64,000 nt of DNA from Geotalea toluenoxydans JCM 15764 (GCF_001311985.1 NZ_BBCJ01000007.1:95690-159689), one strand, 5' to 3'. Positions 10,416 through 21,601 are shown, counted from the stretch's first letter. The notes: generated by a model not told the origin, from the sequence alone. Translations and numbers: made by a program.

Positions 10416-11238
10416 GTTCTCTATTTTAATACCCTGCTACAATTGCTCTAAAACACTACCAAATACTTTATCATCATGTTTACAACAAAAATTTGATGAT
10501 TTTGAAGTTATTCTTATAGATGACTACAGCAAAGACAATGTTGTAAGCATTTATAAACATTATTTACCAGCATTTGTACTGAAAAATATTCCCTTAACAT
10601 ATCATAGAAACAGTGTTAACTCAGGTGTATCATTCAGTAGGAATACAGCATGGGATCTGGCAATTGGAGAATATATCTGTTTTCTTGATTCAGATGATAT
10701 TTGGCATGAATCAAAATTGCAAATCATCAATCGATTTTTGAGCACAAACAATTGTTACTGCTTATGCCATTCGTACACAGATAATAAGGATATTTTTTTC
10801 ACCGAACGCGATACCTCAAATTATGAAATTTTTAAGCTTAATCTATTAAAACTGCTTTTAAAAAACCCATCTCAGACATCTTGCTTTGTTCTTAAAAGAT
10901 CTATTACAGACAGATTCGATAACACGATGAGCTATTGCGAAGATTATGATCTTTGGCTGAAAGTATCAAAATCTCATCCAGTCTATCAATTGTGCGGGAA
11001 ACCTTTGACTCTACTATCAAGACCTCAGAAAACACCTGGTGGGCTTAGCTCAAATCGTGTGAAGATGCGGTTAGGTGAACTAACTGCGTATTTTAATTTT
11101 ACACAAAGAAATAATATATTTATTATATTACTCCCGCTGTTTCTTGCATACTCGATGTTAAAGCATATTCGATCCGAATTTGGATACATAATTCGATTAC
11201 TGAAACAAAAATTAAATAATAGACAAGTGACACCATGA
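10408..11238 (+). CDS. Family 2 glycosyltransferase
   Basis: The 276-residue protein has the GT-A start FSILIPCYNCSKTL, nucleotide-binding VILIDDYSKDN, the DXD region FLDSDDIW and a later YCEDYDLWLKV acidic motif with the likely catalytic base. The C-terminus is a hydrophobic/basic helix (IFIILLPLFLAYSM), which may attach it to the inner membrane. It is intact, AT-rich, and overlaps wzy and the next glycosyltransferase (4 bp). Its donor and acceptor are unknown. Confidence 0.82.
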   Translation: MPRFSILIPCYNCSKTLPNTLSSCLQQKFDDFEVILIDDYSKDNVVSIYKHYLPAFVLKNIPLTYHRNSVNSGVSFSRNTAWDLAIGEYICFLDSDDIWHESKLQIINRFLSTNNCYCLCHSYTDNKDIFFTERDTSNYEIFKLNLLKLLLKNPSQTSCFVLKRSITDRFDNTMSYCEDYDLWLKVSKSHPVYQLCGKPLTLLSRPQKTPGGLSSNRVKMRLGELTAYFNFTQRNNIFIILLPLFLAYSMLKHIRSEFGYIIRLLKQKLNNRQVTP

Positions 11239-12014
11239 AATCCTTAGACTCCACCGCTTCAATAGTAATTTATGACAACCCTCGTAATATGGTTAGGAAC
11301 GCTGCCGCCAGTTTTTTGGGCACAGATTGTGCTGTGCAACTCACTATCGTTGACAATTCACCTACTCCTGCCCTGCGTTCTGTATTTGAAGACCTTCCTG
11401 TTGAGTACCATTTTAATGATGAAAATGTAGGCTATGGAAGAGGGCATAATTGGGCAATTCAGCGCGTACAAAACTCTAAATATCACCTGATTCTGAACCC
11501 AGACATCGTCGTTTCTCCTTTTACCATTAAAACTCTGACGGAATTTATGGATAATAATCCGGATATAGGGATGGTCTGTCCCAAGGTATTGAATCGAGAT
11601 GGTTCTATCCAGCACCTTAATAAACGTTATCCCACGGTATTCGATCTTTTTGCGCGCCGTTTTTTGCCCAAAAGATTTCATGTTGTTCTTGAAAAACGGC
11701 TCGCTATGTATGAGACCCGCGATATCGGCTACGAAACTGTTCATGACGTTGAATTCATGACGGGGTGTTTCATGTTTTGCAGGACTAGTGTTTTAAAATC
11801 TGTTGGTGGTTTTGATGAACGCTACTTTATGTATTTTGAAGACTGCGATTTAGGGCAAAAATTTCAAAATGTCGGATATCGTACAGTATACTACCCGCAT
11901 GCAACTGTTACACATCTGTGGGAGCGTGCTTCACATAAAAGCATCAAGATGATGTGGGTGCTTATTGTTAATATGGTACGATATTTCAACAAATGGGGAT
12001 GGAGATTCTTTTGA
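11235..12014 (+). CDS. Family 2 glycosyltransferase, rhamnosyltransferase-like
   Basis: The sequence shows IVDNSPTP, NVGYGRGHNWAI, LILNPDIVV (the DXD-like site), and GCFMFCRTSVLKSVGGFDERYFMYFEDCDLGQK (cited here as residues 176-208). This pattern is typical of WbbL/RfbF-like dTDP-rhamnosyltransferases, though other deoxysugars are possible. Its length of 259 residues is a little short for the family. The 3' end overlaps the epimerase by 22 bp, so both genes are probably translated from one message. Base composition returns toward the genome norm here. Confidence 0.78.
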   Translation: MKSLDSTASIVIYDNPRNMVRNAAASFLGTDCAVQLTIVDNSPTPALRSVFEDLPVEYHFNDENVGYGRGHNWAIQRVQNSKYHLILNPDIVVSPFTIKTLTEFMDNNPDIGMVCPKVLNRDGSIQHLNKRYPTVFDLFARRFLPKRFHVVLEKRLAMYETRDIGYETVHDVEFMTGCFMFCRTSVLKSVGGFDERYFMYFEDCDLGQKFQNVGYRTVYYPHATVTHLWERASHKSIKMMWVLIVNMVRYFNKWGWRFF

Positions 12015-12973
12015 TTAGGAATATTTTGGTGACAGGCGCAACAGGTTTCGTCGGTACTGCCCTTATCAAACATCTTGTACGAGAGAATTTTCGGCTTACT
12101 GCCGCTGTATTGGCCGGAGATGACACTGAGCATTTGCCAGCAGTCGTAGAGCAAGCCATTGTAGAACCTCTCTCCGAATCCAGCGACTACACTGCAGCCC
12201 TGCATGATGTGGACATTATCATCCATTTGGCTGCCCGCGTACATGTCATGCAAGAAACTGCCATTGACCCATTGCAGGAATTTCGCAAAGTGAACCTTCA
12301 TGGAACTGAACGTTTAGCGCTGCAGGCTGCACAAGCTGGTGTGAAGCGATTTGTGTTTATGAGTACTATTGGCGTAAATGGTAACAGCACTAATTCAATT
12401 CCATTTACTGAAAATGATGCTCCACATCCACACAACATTTATTCTTTGTCCAAGTATGAAGCGGAATTAGCATTGCGTAAAATTTCAACAGAATCCAAAA
12501 TGGAAGTAGTTATTATTAGGGCGCCTATTGTCTACGGTCCATGTAACCCAGGTAATTTTTTATCACTTCTAAAAATAGTGTCACAAGGAATCCCGCTCCC
12601 TCTTGCTTCAATCCAAAACAGGCGCAGCCTAATATATGTTGGCAACCTTGTTGATGCACTTGCCATTTCTGCTGTTCATCCTTCAGCCGATGGTAAAACC
12701 TATCTTGTCAGCGATGGAGATGATATTTCCACGCCCGAACTTATTTACCGAACTGCTTCAGCACTCGGCGTCCCTGCTAGGCTCTTTCCCGCTCCAGTAG
12801 GCATCATTCGTCTAGCAGGTAAAGTTACAGGCAAAAGCTCTTCTATCAATGGGCTATTAAGCTCATTGGTGGTAGACAGTTCAGCCATAAGAACTGAGCT
12901 TGGATGGAGGCCGCCCTTTACATTGGATGAGGGGTTGAGGCAAACGGCGCTATGGTTTAGTAAATTCTCCTGA
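11993..12973 (+). CDS. NAD-dependent epimerase/dehydratase (WbpV/GalE-like)
   Basis: This extended short-chain dehydrogenase has the Rossmann motif TGATGFVGTAL at residues 14-24 and the catalytic YSLSKYE (YxxxK) with an upstream Ser in FMSTIG. Length is 326 residues. The likeness is to WbpV/WbgU-type UDP-sugar 4-epimerases acting on UDP-GlcNAc-derived sugars. In many O-antigen loci this gene sits directly before the initiating sugar-phosphate transferase. Here that transferase lies 6 kb downstream, beyond insertion elements and three other genes. ATG 11993 or 11999 could be the start. Confidence 0.75.
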   Translation: MGMEILLIRNILVTGATGFVGTALIKHLVRENFRLTAAVLAGDDTEHLPAVVEQAIVEPLSESSDYTAALHDVDIIIHLAARVHVMQETAIDPLQEFRKVNLHGTERLALQAAQAGVKRFVFMSTIGVNGNSTNSIPFTENDAPHPHNIYSLSKYEAELALRKISTESKMEVVIIRAPIVYGPCNPGNFLSLLKIVSQGIPLPLASIQNRRSLIYVGNLVDALAISAVHPSADGKTYLVSDGDDISTPELIYRTASALGVPARLFPAPVGIIRLAGKVTGKSSSINGLLSSLVVDSSAIRTELGWRPPFTLDEGLRQTALWFSKFS

Positions 12974-12978
12974 GTAAT

Positions 12979-12997
12979 CCCCCGGCTATGGCGGGGG
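12979..12997 (+). repeat. Left-end hairpin of the IS200 element
   Basis: CCCCCG and CGGGGG face each other around a 7-base loop, 6 bases after the epimerase stop. IS200/IS605 transposases recognise such subterminal palindromes on single-stranded DNA. Confidence 0.65.
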
Positions 12998-13033
12998 ACC
13001 CATAAAGTTTGACAGTTCGTGCGAAATGTAGAA

Positions 13034-13077
13034 GCCTCCTTAGACGTGAACCGCTCAAAGATCACGAATAAGGAGGC
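13034..13077 (+). promoter_or_regulatory. Shine-Dalgarno-sequestering hairpin before tnpA
   Basis: GCCTCCTTA (13034-13042) is a perfect 9-bp complement of TAAGGAGGC (13069-13077), and the loop contains a second 5-bp pairing, CGTGA with TCACG. The right arm contains AAGGAGG, the ribosome binding site for the TTG start at 13081. In Salmonella IS200 a similar leader hairpin is known to hide the ribosome site and keep transposase low. The same control is inferred here. Confidence 0.7.
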
Positions 13078-13080
13078 CTC

Positions 13081-13515
13081 TTGGACGACAGCCAGAGTTT
13101 ATGCCACTCAAAGTGGGAATGCAAGTATCATGTAGTTTGGGTGCCCAAAGGGCGCCGCAAGGCGCTATACGGGCGCATCCGTCAGTATTTAGGCGAGCTG
13201 TTTCACAGTCTTGCAAGGCAGAAAGAATGCAAGGTAGTGGAAGGCCATCTGTGTAACGACCATGTCCATATACTGATATCGATACCACCAAAGTACTCTG
13301 TAGCGCAGGTAATCGGTTTCATCAAAGGAAAGAGTGCCATACACATAGCCATAATGTACCTTGGGCAGAAAAAGAACTTCACTGGGATGCACTTCTGGGC
13401 ACGTGGCTATTTTGTGACAACAGTAGGAGCGGACGAGGAGACAGTCCGCAACTATATAAAGCAACAAGAGATCGAAGATAAACGGCTCGATCAAATGATG
13501 TTAGCGGCAATGTAA
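13081..13515 (+). CDS. tnpA: IS200-type Y1 transposase TnpA, 3' end displaced by IS21
   Basis: The protein shows the IS200 TnpA features: CKYHVVWVPKGRR, the metal-binding HUH motif in DHVHILIS, and the catalytic Tyr region ETVRNYIKQQE. The start is TTG at 13081, 4 bases after AAGGAGG. The last codons after Gln 138 come from the inserted IS21 end, which gives MLAAM and a stop. Joining 13498 to 15477 restores QMTMFNEG and TGA at 15494-15496. The loss touches only the tail, beyond the catalytic Tyr, so activity may remain. It would act by peel-and-paste on single-stranded DNA. Confidence 0.88.
   Translation: MDDSQSLCHSKWECKYHVVWVPKGRRKALYGRIRQYLGELFHSLARQKECKVVEGHLCNDHVHILISIPPKYSVAQVIGFIKGKSAIHIAIMYLGQKKNFTGMHFWARGYFVTTVGADEETVRNYIKQQEIEDKRLDQMMLAAM
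13494..13498 (+). repeat. Target-site duplication, left copy (AATGA)
   Basis: AATGA directly precedes the IS21 left end; the second copy follows the right end at 15472-15476. A 5-bp duplication fits IS21-family insertion. Confidence 0.8.
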
Positions 13516-13583
13516 AAATGCCCCACCTTGGAAATTGAATTTTGACCCACTCTTCCATAACCTAGCCGACCTGGAGGGTCGGC

Positions 13584-15399
<1,816 letters not shown>

Positions 15400-15471
15400 C
15401 GCAGGGAGGTGGGTCATTTTTCAATTTCCGATCATCTGGTAAAGTGGGTCACATTTCGATTGCCGTTGACA

Positions 15472-15476
15472 AATGA
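15472..15476 (+). repeat. Target-site duplication, right copy (AATGA)
   Basis: Right copy of the 5-bp duplication made by the IS21 insertion. The bases that follow continue the IS200 tnpA reading frame to its original stop at 15494-15496. Confidence 0.8.
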
Positions 15477-15560
15477 CGATGTTTAACGAAGGATGACCAC
15501 CGTCAGGTGGTCGGATAATCTTTTGAAATAACCGCTTTGAGCGGTCCACGGTTTTCAAAG

Positions 15561-15579
15561 CCCCCACCTTAGGTGGGGG
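15561..15579 (+). repeat. Right-end hairpin of the IS200 element
   Basis: CCCCCACC and GGTGGGGG form a perfect 8-bp stem with a TTA loop, facing the left-end hairpin at 12979-12997. This is the expected right subterminal palindrome. Confidence 0.7.
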
Positions 15580-15590
15580 ATGTCTTACTT

Positions 15591-15822
15591 AAGATTGATG
15601 TCGGTTTATTCTGGCTAGCCCTTCAAGAAGCAAGAGAAGCCAGACGGAAGAAACGCCAAGTAGCTAGTTCCCTCAGTTCAACCGTTCAGAGACAGCTGGC
15701 TTTCCCTTACTCAAGCGGCCTGAAAGCCTAGTTCCGACTTAGGCAAAACATAAACGGGTTGAACAACAGCTAAGACTGAATTTTATTCATCTACCCAAGA
15801 ACCCTTTAGTGTGGAGGAAATA
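15591..15822. other. Spacer between IS200 and the small membrane protein gene
   Basis: I see no complete gene. An open frame from 15591 reads KIDVGLFWLALQEAREARRK and stops after about 45 codons; it has no start and could be a gene remnant displaced by the insertion or chance. TTGAAC at 15759 could be a weak -35 box for the next gene. A GGAGG ribosome site lies at 15813-15817. Confidence 0.4.
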
Positions 15823-16044
15823 ATGAAATTATTTACATACAGCTACGTGTTATTTGTAATTAGTGTATATTTAATTTTTTGTAATTATGCTTATGCGTAT
15901 CTTGACCCTGGTGCTGGAAGCTATGTTTTTCAAGTAGTGGTTGCAGCCATTGTTGGCGGGGTATTTACCATTAAAATGTTCTGGCAGAAGATAAAAAATC
16001 ACTTGGTCAAATTTTTTCACAAAAACGGCGGCCATGATTTATGA
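15823..16044 (+). CDS. Small membrane protein with LDPGAGS motif
   Basis: This 73-residue protein starts with a signal-anchor helix (SYVLFVISVYLIF), has the motif AYLDPGAGSY around residue 27, a second membrane segment (VFQVVVAAIVGGVF), and a basic tail. ATG 15823 is chosen because GGAGG lies 6 bases upstream. Small proteins with LDPG(T/A)GS are commonly found next to methyltransferases and sulfatase-fold transferases in envelope-polysaccharide loci, as here. Their function is not known to me. It overlaps the next gene by 4 bp, so it is probably co-translated. Confidence 0.7.
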   Translation: MKLFTYSYVLFVISVYLIFCNYAYAYLDPGAGSYVFQVVVAAIVGGVFTIKMFWQKIKNHLVKFFHKNGGHDL

Positions 16045-17428
16045 ATGCCGAAATCAGCTATCTTTCGAGCTCTTTCAGGGATCCGAGTGGTTTTCTCTTC
16101 CTTGAGAACGGCACTCTCTTCCGATCTATAACCCGCCTATATCAACAAAACTACGATCATCTGATGCAGTCAGGGCTGTACAACAAGCTCGTTGAAAGCA
16201 ACCTGCTGCTTCCACACATGGAGGTAAGCCTATCCGGCAAAGACTTTGACCATAATTACAAAGTAATTCAACCTGAATTGCTTTCGTTTGTTTCCTACCC
16301 TTATGAATGGTGCTTCAATCAAATAAAGGATGCGGCGCTCGCGCTGATAGAAATCCAGAAGCAGTCGCTTGCATTCAATATGATTTTGAAAGATGCGAGC
16401 GCCTATAATATGCAATTTCACAAAGGAAAGCCTATCTTGATCGACACGCTTTCCTTTGAAATCTACAAAGAAGATCAACCTTGGGTTGCCTATCGTCAGT
16501 TTTGCCAACATTTTCTGGCTCCTCTTTCGCTAATGGCATTCCGGGATGTCAGGCTCAGCCAACTTATGAGGATATACATAGACGGTTTGCCACTTGACCT
16601 TACTAGTAAACTGCTTCCGATGTCAACTTGGTTCAATTTTTCATTTTTATCACACATCCATCTGCATGCAAAAACGCAAAAAAGATACGAGTCGAAGGCA
16701 TTACCACGATACTCCCACAAAGTTAGAAAAGATTCTCTTATCGCCCTGATCCATCACCTTGAATCGGCGATTACTGGGTTAAAGTGGCTTCCAGCTGGAT
16801 CAGAATGGAGCGAATATTATAATGATACTAATTACTCACAAAAAGCAATGCAGCACAAGCAGCAGTTGGTGGACTATTATCTTGTCGAAAGCAAACCACG
16901 CACAGTCTGGGACCTTGGTGCCAATACCGGAGCATTCAGTCGTATCGCAATGCATAAAGATATTCACACCATAGCTTTTGATCTTGATCCCGCGGCAGTT
17001 GAAAAAAATTACTTGCAGATGCGAGAAAATAAGGAAACAAAAATATTGCCGCTATGTCTTGATCTCGCTAATCCCACCCCTGCAATGGCTGGGCACACAA
17101 AGAACGACTTTCATTGGTTGAAAGGGGGCCGTCTGATACTGTTCTTGCTTTGGCATTGATTCATCACCTTGCAATCTCCAACAATTTACCTTTCAGCCAC
17201 ATCGCCTTCTTTTTGAGCCAGTTGTGCCACTATTTGATTATTGAATTTATTCCCAAGAATGATTCTCAGGTACAAAGACTTCTTTGCACTCGAAAGGACA
17301 TCTTCACACATTATTCTCAGGATCATTTTGAAGCTTCTTTTCAAACATATTTTTTAATTCTTAAACGTGAAAAGATAACAGACACGGAACGAACGTTGTA
17401 TTTAATGGAAAAACTAAATGTTTGCTAG
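16041..17428 (+). CDS. Kinase-like N-domain fused to SAM-dependent methyltransferase (frameshifted)
   Basis: Residues 1-200 hold a conserved domain (FRDPSGFLF, SYPYEWCFNQIKDAAL) with LKDASAYNMQF followed by KPILIDTLSFE. The spacing of Asp, Asn and a later Asp resembles the catalytic and metal-binding loops of protein and aminoglycoside kinases; this is my inference. Residues 280-460 form a class I methyltransferase with motif I VWDLGANTGAFSRIA and an acidic strand AFDLDP. A frame break near 17125-17135 shifts the end into another frame, which continues LALALIHHLAISNN to 17428. The substrate is unknown; the gene lies between the LDPG protein and a sulfatase-fold transferase. Confidence 0.72.
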
Positions 17429-18920
17429 GTACAAAATTCTTTTCAATAGCTGGCTTGCCCTGACACTGAGCGTTCTTTTTTTCCACCCGCTGATTGCAAC
17501 GCTTCACGATAATATTATTATTCTTCAGTGGAGAGTCCAAAATAGTCTTGAACTAATTTCTGTAATAGTCCTGTTCACTGTGATCCTCACTGTAGCGCTA
17601 TTGCTTATTGACAAGATTCCCGGTGTCAGGCTTCGCTTTGCCCTTCTCTTTTGCATATTTATCGTTCCTTTTATTTCTTTCTTCATTCATTTTTTACAGC
17701 AAGTTGACTATAAAAACGCACTTGTAATTTTGGGAGAATATGCACACAAGAATCAATTGCTAGTAGAGATAATAGTTACTTTTTGCGGCGCTGTTTTTTT
17801 GGTGTTGGCAGCTCGGTACACGAGCAAAATGACGCATGTCATCATCATACTAATACTTATTCTTTCTCCACTGAATTTGCTTGCTGGTTGGACTCTGTGG
17901 AGCATATGGGATGTTAACACAAAAATTGATATTAACACTCCTAATCTTTGTGATAAAAAAACACACACACCAGACCATAATCTTATAATTATACTTTTCG
18001 ATTCATTATCTTACGAGTATCTCTATAAAAATGCTTCAGTATCTTCCAGATATACAAACTTTCACCGCTTATCCTCAATTTCCGATAATTACCATAATGC
18101 GCTATCACCGGGTAAACAAACTTTGACAGCAATCCCTGGCTTATTAACAGGTAAGAGTTTCGATAACGTGCTAATGGGATATAGGCAAATTTACAAAATC
18201 TCAAAAGAAAATAAGAAAGAATATTTAGATATCCTTTCTGAAAATTTATTTTCTATTGCGAAAAAGAGCGGCTATAAAACATTCTTATTTGGCTCCTATC
18301 TTCCCTATTGCGAAATGTTTGATAGATACCTTAATAGGGGGCACTCATTTAGTATCTATAATTACGCAGGTGTAGAAACACATTTTTCTTTATTAAGTCC
18401 GATCATGACAAATCTGATTATTTGGCCACGCCAGTCACCTCAGGGTTTCATAAAAAATATAGTAGTTTCTCAATGGCAAAAAGAACAAACCATCAAAGTA
18501 TTTAAATTTTCGATGGCAGCCCTTGATGAAAAAAATCCCTTTTTTCTGTTCACACATATTTACAGTACGCATGTACCGCTTGTCTTTGATCGTAATGGTT
18601 ACTTTGACAATAAAGAACCCTTCCTTCAAAGTGCTGAAAATTATACGAAAGCAGTTGAATTTGCTGATTATACACTTGGTGAGCTAATAAGAAAAATGGA
18701 AAAAAACACTATTTTTGAATCTTCTGAAGTCATAGTTCTCTCAGATCACAATAATCGCAGTATGTTTCCTGGTAAGGAAAATCATATACCTTTAATAATC
18801 AAGAAACCTTTTCAACAGATAAAAAATGATCTTTTTGGTCCCGTACATACTGAGGGAATCCTGAATGAAATTATGAAGAAAAATTCCACTATCAAAATCA
18901 ATGCCAACCCAGGAAAATGA
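17418..18920 (+). CDS. Membrane-bound sulfatase/phosphoglycerol-transferase-fold protein
   Basis: Residues 1-165 contain about five membrane helices. The rest is an alkaline-phosphatase-superfamily domain beginning LIIILFDSLSYEYLY, with Asp as metal ligand, a possible nucleophile in SPGKQTLTAIPGLLTG (Thr/Ser), THIYSTHVPL, and VIVLSDHNNRSMF with the late Asp-His pair. The layout is that of MdoB/OpgB/LtaS-type enzymes, which transfer phosphoglycerol or phosphoethanolamine to glycans in the periplasm. Length is 500 residues. It overlaps the methyltransferase by 11 bp. The transferred group cannot be told from sequence. Confidence 0.72.
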   Translation: MFARYKILFNSWLALTLSVLFFHPLIATLHDNIIILQWRVQNSLELISVIVLFTVILTVALLLIDKIPGVRLRFALLFCIFIVPFISFFIHFLQQVDYKNALVILGEYAHKNQLLVEIIVTFCGAVFLVLAARYTSKMTHVIIILILILSPLNLLAGWTLWSIWDVNTKIDINTPNLCDKKTHTPDHNLIIILFDSLSYEYLYKNASVSSRYTNFHRLSSISDNYHNALSPGKQTLTAIPGLLTGKSFDNVLMGYRQIYKISKENKKEYLDILSENLFSIAKKSGYKTFLFGSYLPYCEMFDRYLNRGHSFSIYNYAGVETHFSLLSPIMTNLIIWPRQSPQGFIKNIVVSQWQKEQTIKVFKFSMAALDEKNPFFLFTHIYSTHVPLVFDRNGYFDNKEPFLQSAENYTKAVEFADYTLGELIRKMEKNTIFESSEVIVLSDHNNRSMFPGKENHIPLIIKKPFQQIKNDLFGPVHTEGILNEIMKKNSTIKINANPGK

Positions 18921-18926
18921 ATAAAA

Positions 18927-19559
18927 ATGGGAGTAGCTTCAGGCCCGAGAGGTGGCACTGTCAACGTTATTGCTATTGGCAAAAATACGGATATATTTAT
19001 GAAGAGAGTATTTGATTTTATGTTTTCTTTCGTAGTGTTGCTTTTTTTTATCATGCCCATGCTGCTTGTTGCTTTGCTGGTGAAGTGTAGCTCTCCCGGC
19101 CCTATCCTTTACTGGTCAGATCGGGTCGGTAAGAATAATGCCATATTCAAGATGCCCAAGTTCCGCACCATGCGCACTGACACCCCAGCAATTGCTACAC
19201 ATTTGCTAAGTGACCCCGACCGCTACCTGACTTCTATCGGCAAGTTTCTTCGTAAATCAAGCTTGGATGAGTTGCCGCAACTATGGAGCATTGTTAGGGG
19301 TGACATGAGTTTCGTCGGACCCAGACCTGCATTGTATAACCAGCAGGACCTGATTCAGTTACGCACTGAAAAGGGAATCCACATATTGAAACCAGGTTTG
19401 ACTGGCTGGGCTCAAATAAACGGTCGTGATGAACTGCCAATCCCAGTTAAGGTCCAATATGACGAGTATTATCTGAGGCATCGGTCTTTCTTGCTGGACT
19501 TAGAAATTATGCTCATGACTTTCTTCAAAGTATTGCGCAGTGATGGTGTTCAGCACTGA
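18927..19559 (+). CDS. Initiating undecaprenyl-phosphate sugar-1-phosphate transferase (PglC/WcaJ type)
   Basis: A single N-terminal membrane helix (MKRVFDFMFSFVVLLFF) precedes the polyprenol-phosphate phosphoglycosyltransferase core: KFRTMRTDTP, KSSLDELPQLWSIVRGDMSFVGPRP (region 112-136), and LKPGLTGWAQINGRD. The short length of about 187-210 residues matches the PglC-type monotopic form. The true start may be ATG 18999, because the preceding 24 residues are not conserved-looking. It loads the first sugar phosphate onto the lipid carrier for the repeat unit made by the cluster. Confidence 0.88.
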   Translation: MGVASGPRGGTVNVIAIGKNTDIFMKRVFDFMFSFVVLLFFIMPMLLVALLVKCSSPGPILYWSDRVGKNNAIFKMPKFRTMRTDTPAIATHLLSDPDRYLTSIGKFLRKSSLDELPQLWSIVRGDMSFVGPRPALYNQQDLIQLRTEKGIHILKPGLTGWAQINGRDELPIPVKVQYDEYYLRHRSFLLDLEIMLMTFFKVLRSDGVQH

Positions 19560-19572
19560 TGTCGAGTGTTTC

Positions 19573-19600
19573 TTGCATTTTGCTCGGTTAATGCTATTAT
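19573..19600 (+). promoter_or_regulatory. Candidate sigma-70 promoter P1 before the capD-like gene
   Basis: TTGCAT (19573-19578) and TATTAT (19595-19600) are 16 bases apart, just after the sugar transferase stop. It is one of two tandem candidates. Judged by eye only. Confidence 0.4.
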
Positions 19601-19608
19601 GTTAACCC

Positions 19609-19637
19609 TTGACTAGCCTTGTTTATGCAATTGTTAT
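19609..19637 (+). promoter_or_regulatory. Candidate sigma-70 promoter P2 before the capD-like gene
   Basis: TTGACT (19609-19614) and TGTTAT (19632-19637) are 17 bases apart, followed by the strong ribosome site CAGGAGGAGA and ATG 19656. Confidence 0.45.
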
Positions 19638-19655
19638 TAGCTCCAGGAGGAGATA

Positions 19656-21564
19656 ATGTTTTCTGCTAGAAGGATCCTGGTCTTTCTTTTGGACGTTTGC
19701 CTGATTCTGGCGGCATTTGTCATTTCATTTCTCTTGCGCTTCGACTTCCAGATTCCTGCTTCAGAGCGAGACATTATCCTGAACGGTCTCTGCGTCATCA
19801 TGATCGTTAAGCCTCTAGTGTTTGTGGCTTCAGGCATGTATCGGAATATCTGGCGGTATGCTCCCTGCAGGACGCCATCCAAATCTTCAAAGTGGTTACC
19901 TTTTCCACTGTTATTTCAGCGTTTGTCCTCATGCTCATCAAGAACGCTTCTGGTTTACCACGGTCTGTCTATGTTCTCGACTGGTTTGTGCTCTTCTCGT
20001 TGGTAGCTGCCAGCCGCCTTGTCTGGAGGGTGTACCGGGAGGTACATATAATGCCCAAGATCAAGAACGGGCATAGGACATTGATAATAGGTGCAGGCGA
20101 GGCAGGAAGCCTTCTCTCGAAGGAGATTTGGAAACAAGAGAACTCCCCGTATCAAGTAATCGGTTTCATAGATGATGATGCTGGAAAGCAGGGACTGAAA
20201 CTCAATGGAGTCCCTGTGCTGGGCAGGATCGAACGGCTCAGGGCATTGGTGAGAAAACACCAGATCGAAGAGGTGATTTTTGCTATACCTTCAGCAAGTC
20301 GCGATACCATGCGCACTGTCATTGGCTGCTGTGAAAAATCATGCATAAAATTCAAGACATTGCCTAGCATTACCGACATAGTGGACGGCAACATATCCGT
20401 GCATCAAATTAAAGATGTTGAGATCGAGGACCTGCTGGGTCGTGAATCAGTGGTACTTGATCAGGCGGCAATCCGTGGTTATTTGACTGACAAGAGGGTC
20501 ATCGTTACTGGCGCTGCGGGCAGTATCGGTAGTGAAATCTGTCGGCAGGTGGCGAAATTCAAGCCATCAAAAATACTATTGTTTGATAATGCAGAAACGC
20601 CTCTCTATTACATCGAAAAGGAGCTGACGGAGACATTTCCCGAGCTCAGAGTGGTGCCGGTAATCGGCGACGTGAAAAATGTGGAACGGGTGGAAAGCAT
20701 CTTCGACGAATTCGAGCCGGAGGTAGTATTCCATGCGGCAGCATACAAGCACGTGCCGATGATGGAATATAATCCTGTCGAAGCAGTGAATAACAACATC
20801 CGCGGCACCAAAGTGCTTGCCGATGCGGCACGCAAACACAGCGTCAAGAACTTCGTCATGATTTCCACCGATAAGGCTGTCAATCCCACCAATATCATGG
20901 GGGCAAGCAAAAGGGCTGCTGAAATTTATGTCCAGGCGTTGGCTGTCAAAAGCAAAACCAAATTCACCACGGTACGCTTCGGCAACGTCCTCGGCAGCAA
21001 TGGCAGCGTAATCCCCCTGTTCAAAGAGCAGATCAAAAAAGGCGGACCGGTTACCGTTACCGATAGGGAAGTTATCAGATATTTCATGACCATCCCCGAG
21101 GCGAGCCAACTGGTTCTGCAGGCTGGCTGTATCGGCAATGGCGGTGATATCTTTGTGCTGGACATGGGAGAGCCGGTGCGTATTCTTGATCTGGCTGAAG
21201 AATTGATCAAGCTCTCCGGTTTGGTTCCCTATCAGGATATCGATATTGTCTTTACGGCTTACGCCCCGGGGAAAAACTCTTCGAAGAGCTATTGATAGAA
21301 GGTGAAGGGGTCAAGCCGACCAAGCATAAAAAGATACGAGTACTGTCTGCTGTTGAATCAGACATGAATATCATTACCCAAGAAATGGAAACGTTATTTA
21401 AAGCAGCTGAACATGGAGATTTAACCACCCTTATGTTTTCTCTGAAACAATTGGTCCCTGAATTCACCCCCCGCTACGTGTTTGATGGGCCTGCTCCCGC
21501 GGTTTTCCAGCGCCTTCGTCACGACCTTTTTGTTACTCAGCAATCAGCGATAAATGAGAATTAA
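19656..21564 (+). CDS. CapD/WbpM/PglF-type UDP-sugar 4,6-dehydratase (two frameshifts)
   Basis: The N-terminal third has four membrane helices (ILVFLLDVCLILAAFVISF and others) and a first Rossmann domain (TLIIGAGEAGSLLSKEI). The C-terminal half is the dehydratase: TGAAGSIGSEICRQV, HAAAYKHVPMME, STDKAVNPTNIMGASKRAAE with the catalytic Lys, and TVRFGNVLGSNGSVIP. Frame breaks near 19870 and 21265 each equal one missing base; restoring the second gives RPGEKLFEELL. The joined length is about 636 residues, normal for the family. It would convert UDP-GlcNAc to a 4-keto-6-deoxy sugar. A strong ribosome site precedes it. Confidence 0.87.
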
Positions 21565-21601
21565 CAGTCTCTGCGGCAGTAGCTGAATTCATGGTATTTA
21601 G

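Noticed and set aside
15591..15726. Short frame reading KIDVGLFWLALQEAREARRK
   Set aside because: No start codon, no recognisable family, and only about 45 codons; noted as a possible remnant only.
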